A stretch of 39,647 nt of DNA from Clostridia bacterium (lineage in GTDB: Bacteria > Bacillota > Clostridia > TANB77 > UBA1234), in NCBI GenBank assembly GCA_017462965.1, contig JAFTQC010000044.1:1-39647 (forward strand). The letters are read 5' to 3'. The notes below the pieces were generated by a model. It had not been told where the DNA came from. It made no database searches and was given only the letters and a program-made list of their open reading frames with translations. A program made the position numbers and the translations under genes. Below are positions 36,484-39,647 of the stretch, one piece after another (position 1 is the first letter of the stretch; every line of letters starts with the position of its first letter).

Positions 36484-37077
36484 CTAACCTCTTTTTCTAT
36501 TTCTATAATTTTTGTTTTCAGGTTGTTCGCTTTCGTTTTCAATTTCAATTGTTTCTGCTTGCACCCTGTCAATATTTATTGGATAATTTCTTTCATTTTG
36601 CATTTTTGATATCATGCGATGTAAATTGTCTATTCCCTCGCTGATATAATTTAATTCTTTTTTATAATCGATAGCTTCATGTTTTTCTTCTATCGGTTCT
36701 ACTGTTTCATTGAAAACTTTAAAAATTGCTGATCCTGTTGGCACGTCAAATTGCTTCAAGTAAATCTCACCATTTGCTTTGTTGTAAAAGAATGATGGTT
36801 TTCCATGAATTAAATCAACCGGAGCTCCTATAGCTTCCTCTTTTGTTACAACACATAAAATTTCATTATTTATGCCGTTTTTAGGCTGCAAAATAGGGGG
36901 TTGTGTTGTGATTTGTTGAGTTTGTTGAGCCTGTGGCTGCTGTTGTGCCGGTTGTTGACTCTGTGGTTGTTGAGTGTAATTCCCTTGCATCGGATAATTA
37001 AAATAAGTAGGCTGATAAGGATTACTCATGCCGTTTTGAAATTGTCCGTAGTATGGGTTTTGTGGAAAATAATTCAT
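36484..37077 (-). CDS. Pro/Gln-rich protein with coiled coil, probable virion protein (197 aa)
   Basis: The product is 197 residues from ATG 37077; the upstream start at 37125 is inside a hairpin. The N-terminal third is a Tyr/Pro/Gln-rich low-complexity region (MNYFPQNPYYGQFQ and QQPQSQQPAQQQPQAQQ). A compact part with PSFFYNKANGEIYLKQF (about 102-118) follows, then a coiled coil (about 145-170) and a charged end. The compact domain resembles those of phage spike-associated or scaffold proteins. The AAAGGAG site lies in a 13-bp hairpin. Confidence 0.65.
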   Translation of the reverse strand: MNYFPQNPYYGQFQNGMSNPYQPTYFNYPMQGNYTQQPQSQQPAQQQPQAQQTQQITTQPPILQPKNGINNEILCVVTKEEAIGAPVDLIHGKPSFFYNKANGEIYLKQFDVPTGSAIFKVFNETVEPIEEKHEAIDYKKELNYISEGIDNLHRMISKMQNERNYPINIDRVQAETIEIENESEQPENKNYRNRKRG

Positions 37078-37081
37078 AAAT

Positions 37082-37116
37082 AAATCTCCTTTATTTTCTA
37101 ATAATAAAAGAGATTT
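37082..37116 (-). promoter_or_regulatory. Hairpin covering the ribosome-binding site of the gene at 37077
   Basis: AAATCTC (37082-37088) pairs with GAGATTT (37110-37116), then after one mismatch TTTATT (37090-37095) pairs with AATAAA (37103-37108); loop 7 nt. In the minus-strand mRNA the GGAG site of the gene starting at 37077 is in the 3' arm. It could act as a translation switch. Confidence 0.5.
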
Positions 37117-37138
37117 AGTATTCAAAACTTGGAAGTTT

Positions 37139-37372
37139 TTAATTAAATTTTAATGTATAATAGATTTTTACTAATGCGATCGGCAGCATTCTATGATAAG
37201 TAGATTCAGAAATATTTAGCTTTGCACATGTATTCAAAACTAATCTTTCATCAATATAAGCATATCTTAAGAGCCATTTTTCGATTTCTTCAAGTTCTGC
37301 CTTTTCAAAAAGCTCTCTCAATTCAGCTTTGCTCATTTCTCTTAATTTTTTCTTAATATTTTGGTGGTTCAT
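37139..37372 (-). CDS. HTH-like regulator candidate (77 aa)
   Basis: This 77-residue helical protein has a helix-turn-helix-like pattern near the C-terminus (VLNTCAKLNISESTYHRMLP, about residues 45-64), of the sigma-region-4/ArpU type. It overlaps the DUF1353 gene by 20 bases. Late-gene regulators with this fold are common in phages, and the location before a large set of virion genes fits. No DNA-binding site is known; other helical roles are possible. Confidence 0.55.
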   Translation of the reverse strand: MNHQNIKKKLREMSKAELRELFEKAELEEIEKWLLRYAYIDERLVLNTCAKLNISESTYHRMLPIALVKIYYTLKFN

Positions 37373-37886
37373 TAACTTCTCTTTGGTAAATTTTATTCAT
37401 ATCATAGCATTTATATTTAGACCAACCGGTATTTAAAAACACACCACATCTGTAAGTATTATATGCTTTAGGTGGTATTGTTTTTGTAGCTTTCATCATG
37501 CGTTTAAACATGCAGTCAATTTCCCATTTGGTAACCGGAACTAAACACAAATATTTTGTAGGAATATCCTCACAAATCAATTTAGCCTTATGAACTCTCA
37601 AAAGTCTTAATCGTCTTAATCCGGCTTCATTTATTTTAAGTTTTAAAAGTTGATGATATTGGCAGCCAAAGTCATGAATGTGTGCCGGTCTTGGATCATA
37701 TTTTGATTTATTGCCGGCTATCCAAGCAACCCAATCAGGTATTGAATAATTATCAGTTTCATAATTTCTCGGTGCTAAATAAATTGAACCATCATCATCT
37801 TGGTACAATTCATTATCTAACAAAAACCATCTATTAGGTTTATTAGACTTTTCAAGTCTTGAGTTGTCTGTTAGCCACCTTCCCAT
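37353..37886 (-). CDS. DUF1353-like protein (177 aa)
   Basis: This 177-residue protein has the DUF1353 pattern: LDNELYQDDDGSIYLAP, then YETDNYSIPDWVAWIAG (about residues 42-58) and the AHIHDFGCQYH metal-binding-like motif (about 68-78). Members are found in late regions of many phages, some near tail fibre and lysis genes. Function is not established. GGAGG precedes ATG 37886. The C-terminal part (about 120-177) is an extension with several Cys. Confidence 0.72.
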   Translation of the reverse strand: MGRWLTDNSRLEKSNKPNRWFLLDNELYQDDDGSIYLAPRNYETDNYSIPDWVAWIAGNKSKYDPRPAHIHDFGCQYHQLLKLKINEAGLRRLRLLRVHKAKLICEDIPTKYLCLVPVTKWEIDCMFKRMMKATKTIPPKAYNTYRCGVFLNTGWSKYKCYDMNKIYQREVNEPPKY

Positions 37887-37906
37887 ATTAAAACCTCCAT
37901 TTTAAA

Positions 37907-38107
37907 TTAATCTTTCTTGTCACGATAATTTTTAATATATTCTTCAAGAGCTTCTTTGAGCTTTTTCTTACAGAAGTCCAATAACTCATCTTTATTTCCT
38001 TTTTTTTCTAATATAAAATCAAGCCAAGTTTTTTGAAATTGTGTTAATTCGTTTTTTATATCTTTTATAACACTTTTTAATATTTTCTTTTTAATCCATT
38101 TAATCAT
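37907..38107 (-). CDS. Small basic helical protein (66 aa)
   Basis: This 66-residue protein is Lys-rich and helical (MIKWIKKKILKSVIKDIKNE at the start), with amphipathic character. The start overlaps the stop of the HNH gene. It may associate with membranes or nucleic acid. Family unknown. Confidence 0.6.
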   Translation of the reverse strand: MIKWIKKKILKSVIKDIKNELTQFQKTWLDFILEKKGNKDELLDFCKKKLKEALEEYIKNYRDKKD

Positions 38108-38474
38108 TTAAAATATCCTTTATATTAAAACCTTGTTCTTTACAAATTGCTTTTATATATTCCATACCATCTATGAATTTGTTTTTTATTTTTTCAAATT
38201 GTTTAAGATAGCTTTTCCACATTTCAAAAGTTACATAATTTTCAATTGGCTCTGTTCCTCTTTTGGAATTCATAAATTTGTCTGCAAGTGCCACATTTCC
38301 TGATTTTGTTTTTCCACCTTGTGAATGTGGTTTTATATGTTCTATTGACCTTGTTTTTTTAGTAAGTTTAAAGCCATATAAACCTTTAAAATCTTTACCT
38401 AATAAACCTTTGTCAAATGCTTTTTTAATGGGGTGTGAATAACCGAAACTTATGTTATTAACACCCATGCTCAT
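38100..38474 (-). CDS. HNH endonuclease-like protein (124 aa)
   Basis: This 124-residue protein has the HNH pattern: SIEHIKPHSQGGKTKSGN (residues 43-60, with E45 H46 and H50), N60 and the later N69 with RG. It has no zinc-binding Cys pairs. HNH enzymes are common near terminase genes, but this one lies between fibre and DUF1353 genes. It could be a homing nuclease or serve packaging, but its position in the fibre region suggests a selfish insertion. It overlaps the upstream gene by one base. Confidence 0.75.
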   Translation of the reverse strand: MSMGVNNISFGYSHPIKKAFDKGLLGKDFKGLYGFKLTKKTRSIEHIKPHSQGGKTKSGNVALADKFMNSKRGTEPIENYVTFEMWKSYLKQFEKIKNKFIDGMEYIKAICKEQGFNIKDILND

Positions 38475-39238
38475 TATTCTTCAACCTCTACTGCTTCTTC
38501 AGGAAGTGGTATTTGCACAGGCTGTGGTAAGTATTGCCAAGCAGTAGCTTTGTTACCTTTGTCAACCTCGTCGAAGAACTTGTCTAAATGCTCATCTGTA
38601 ATTATTACCTGTATTGTTTCAGTTAATTGAATTGGTATATTAACCAACATTTTGAACAAGTCGTGTTTGCGGTAGAAGTTCAAAGCATTTCTAAAGTTGT
38701 TAATTGCCATTAATTTCTTAACATCTTCAATAGGTAGAGTTGCAAGTAAAGTTTGTATTAAAACAAGTAACTCATCTTGACCAACTCCCCAAGCTTGTAT
38801 TGTACCGTCAAAGAAATCTGAACGTGTCATATAGAGTTCTTGGATACGTTCAGCTTCTTTTTGTGCTTGTTCCGCTTCAAAATCTGGGTTTAACACCAAA
38901 CCCTTTACTGTTATTATTTCTGTATGCGAGCCAGTTTGAACGGTTACTTCACGAGTTTTAATTTCTATATTAATTATAGGTTCTCCCATAATATCTGTTT
39001 CGGAAACAACTTCTTCATATTCTTCCGTTATAGTTTCGTATTCCGGAACTTCAATTTCTATTTGAATATCATCTACGAGAACTTTATTAGGATGTTCATT
39101 CAACTCATCAGCAGTTACAATATCTGTTTCAAGCAGACGTTCGTTTTCTAACTGTGGCATAAAGCTCATTGTGCTTAATAATCTTTCTTTATTATCGTCG
39201 TATACTGCTAGTTTTTCTTCATATATTTTATAAAACAT
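38474..39238 (-). CDS. Fibre-associated protein candidate (254 aa)
   Basis: This 254-residue acidic protein has an N-terminal strand-rich part (MFYKIYEEKLAVYDDNKERL), a Glu-rich beta segment (about 60-100), a Gln/Glu-rich helix (EQAQKEAERIQELY, about 124-137) and a helical C-terminal half (TIQAWGVGQDELLVLIQTLL, about 146-165). It directly follows the fibre gene with 2 nt between, suggesting a fibre chaperone or tail tip partner. GAGGTG site. No named family. Confidence 0.65.
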   Translation of the reverse strand: MFYKIYEEKLAVYDDNKERLLSTMSFMPQLENERLLETDIVTADELNEHPNKVLVDDIQIEIEVPEYETITEEYEEVVSETDIMGEPIINIEIKTREVTVQTGSHTEIITVKGLVLNPDFEAEQAQKEAERIQELYMTRSDFFDGTIQAWGVGQDELLVLIQTLLATLPIEDVKKLMAINNFRNALNFYRKHDLFKMLVNIPIQLTETIQVIITDEHLDKFFDEVDKGNKATAWQYLPQPVQIPLPEEAVEVEE

Positions 39239-39240
39239 TA

Positions 39241-39647
39241 TTACACCTCACCTTCTGCATACGTAAACATAAACACCGAATCAGTACCGGTTGTGTCATA
39301 AGTAACTGTTACTACATCATCCTTTTTAACTGGTATATATACTGCTGTTGCCCTTAAAGCATCACCAGAGCTATTAACTTCTGAAATTATTTTTGCTGAA
39401 CTTTGTAATCGTATAAATGTAGATGCTGTTTTACCCGCTTGAATAGACAATGTAAAATACCCATTAGCGGGAGCAGTATAAGTTGAGCCAGTTGCACCAA
39501 GTGTAAGATAGATTGCTTTACCGCTTGGCATACCCGCACCACTAGCTTGTTGAACATCAACCTTATCAGCAAAATTACTAGCAATCTCACCAACATTAAT
39601 TAAGAACTCATCTCTAACAGTTTCACCTACATAGAAGTAAAGTGATA
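39241..39647 (-). CDS. Tail fibre C-terminal part (open at right edge)
   Basis: The frame is open from the window edge through 39241. The visible 134 codons begin SLYFYVGETVRDEFLINVG and continue to GATGSTYTAPANGYF and a beta-rich end; an internal ATG at 39531 is probably not the start. This TAPANGYF-type C-terminal beta domain is common at the ends of fibre proteins of gut phages. It could be the missing C-terminus of the gene at 1-1023 if the genome is circular. The frames do not join without a few missing bases. Confidence 0.7.
   Translation of the reverse strand, partial: SLYFYVGETVRDEFLINVGEIASNFADKVDVQQASGAGMPSGKAIYLTLGATGSTYTAPANGYFTLSIQAGKTASTFIRLQSSAKIISEVNSSGDALRATAVYIPVKKDDVVTVTYDTTGTDSVFMFTYAEGEV

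Noticed and set aside
38740-38961. Plus-strand open frames opposite the fibre-associated gene
   Set aside because: They are hydrophobic low-complexity shadows of the minus-strand gene without ribosome-binding sites.
1-39647. Integrase, attachment sites, CI-type repressor, tRNA genes, CRISPR arrays, insertion sequences
   Set aside because: I looked for each on both strands and saw no convincing candidate; no regular spacer-repeat array or cloverleaf was found by eye.

Overview
The window looks like one nearly complete double-stranded DNA phage genome with a contractile tail (myovirus type). It is strongly AT-rich: by eye about 30% G+C, not counted. A full head-neck-tail set can be recognised: SPP1-type portal, MuF-like minor head protein, scaffold, HK97-fold capsid, DUF3383-type sheath, DUF3277-type tube, tape measure, baseplate plug, gp25, gpJ and a gpV/gp138-type spike. 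I see no integrase, transposase, CI-type repressor, DNA polymerase, tRNA gene or CRISPR array. That suggests a mainly virulent phage that relies on the host replicative polymerase. The host cannot be named from the sequence. The type-2 amidase endolysin, the C-terminally anchored holin candidate and the membrane-anchored coiled-coil protein lean towards a Gram-negative-type envelope, and the gene style resembles phages of uncultured gut bacteria (low confidence).

Layout. A divergent control region at about 19022-19168 splits the genome. To the left, on the minus strand, a long late operon runs from an unknown gene and a ParB-like/DNA methyltransferase fusion through small and large terminase, portal, MuF, scaffold, capsid, neck proteins, sheath, tube, tail-assembly chaperone, tape measure, baseplate and tail fibre, and off the left edge. 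The right edge opens inside the C-terminal part of a similar fibre protein, also on the minus strand. Leftward genes then continue through fibre-associated, HNH, DUF1353 and probable virion genes to a lysis cassette ending at 32492. The simplest reading is a circular or circularly permuted genome cut inside its fibre gene, so that all leftward genes form one late region.

The early/middle region runs rightward from 19169 to 32465. It has a block of very small genes (including a membrane peptide, an AbrB-like protein and a gene with a slippery-site frameshift), then a terminator, an AT-rich gap and a promoter. After these come replication and recombination genes: a DUF3987-like protein with a degenerate P-loop, a Pif1/RecD-like helicase, a CHC2/TOPRIM primase, an SF2 helicase, an ssDNA-binding-like protein, a Sak4-like ATPase, a VRR-NUC nuclease and a 3'-5' exonuclease. 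The region ends with small accessory genes, a Dam-type methylase, a glycosylase-like protein and a GIY-YIG nuclease. The two regions converge on a hairpin terminator at 32450-32471.

Regulatory structure is the most novel-looking part. (1) Four rightward promoters share a 10-bp palindrome, TAACATGTTA, overlapping the -10 box. The first gene after one of them encodes a small ribbon-helix-helix-like protein that could be its regulator. (2) Six leftward gene boundaries carry TGnTATAAT overlapping the upstream stop codon. In four of them the ATG follows after exactly 6 nt with no clear Shine-Dalgarno sequence, the geometry of leaderless mRNAs. (3) A 107-nt intergenic RNA at 32113-32219 can fold into a 10-bp closing stem around an H-type pseudoknot and hides the ribosome-binding site of the next gene. 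(4) Several other genes have ribosome-binding sites inside hairpins. (5) Two -1 frameshift candidates are present, one in the tail-assembly chaperone and one in a small early gene.
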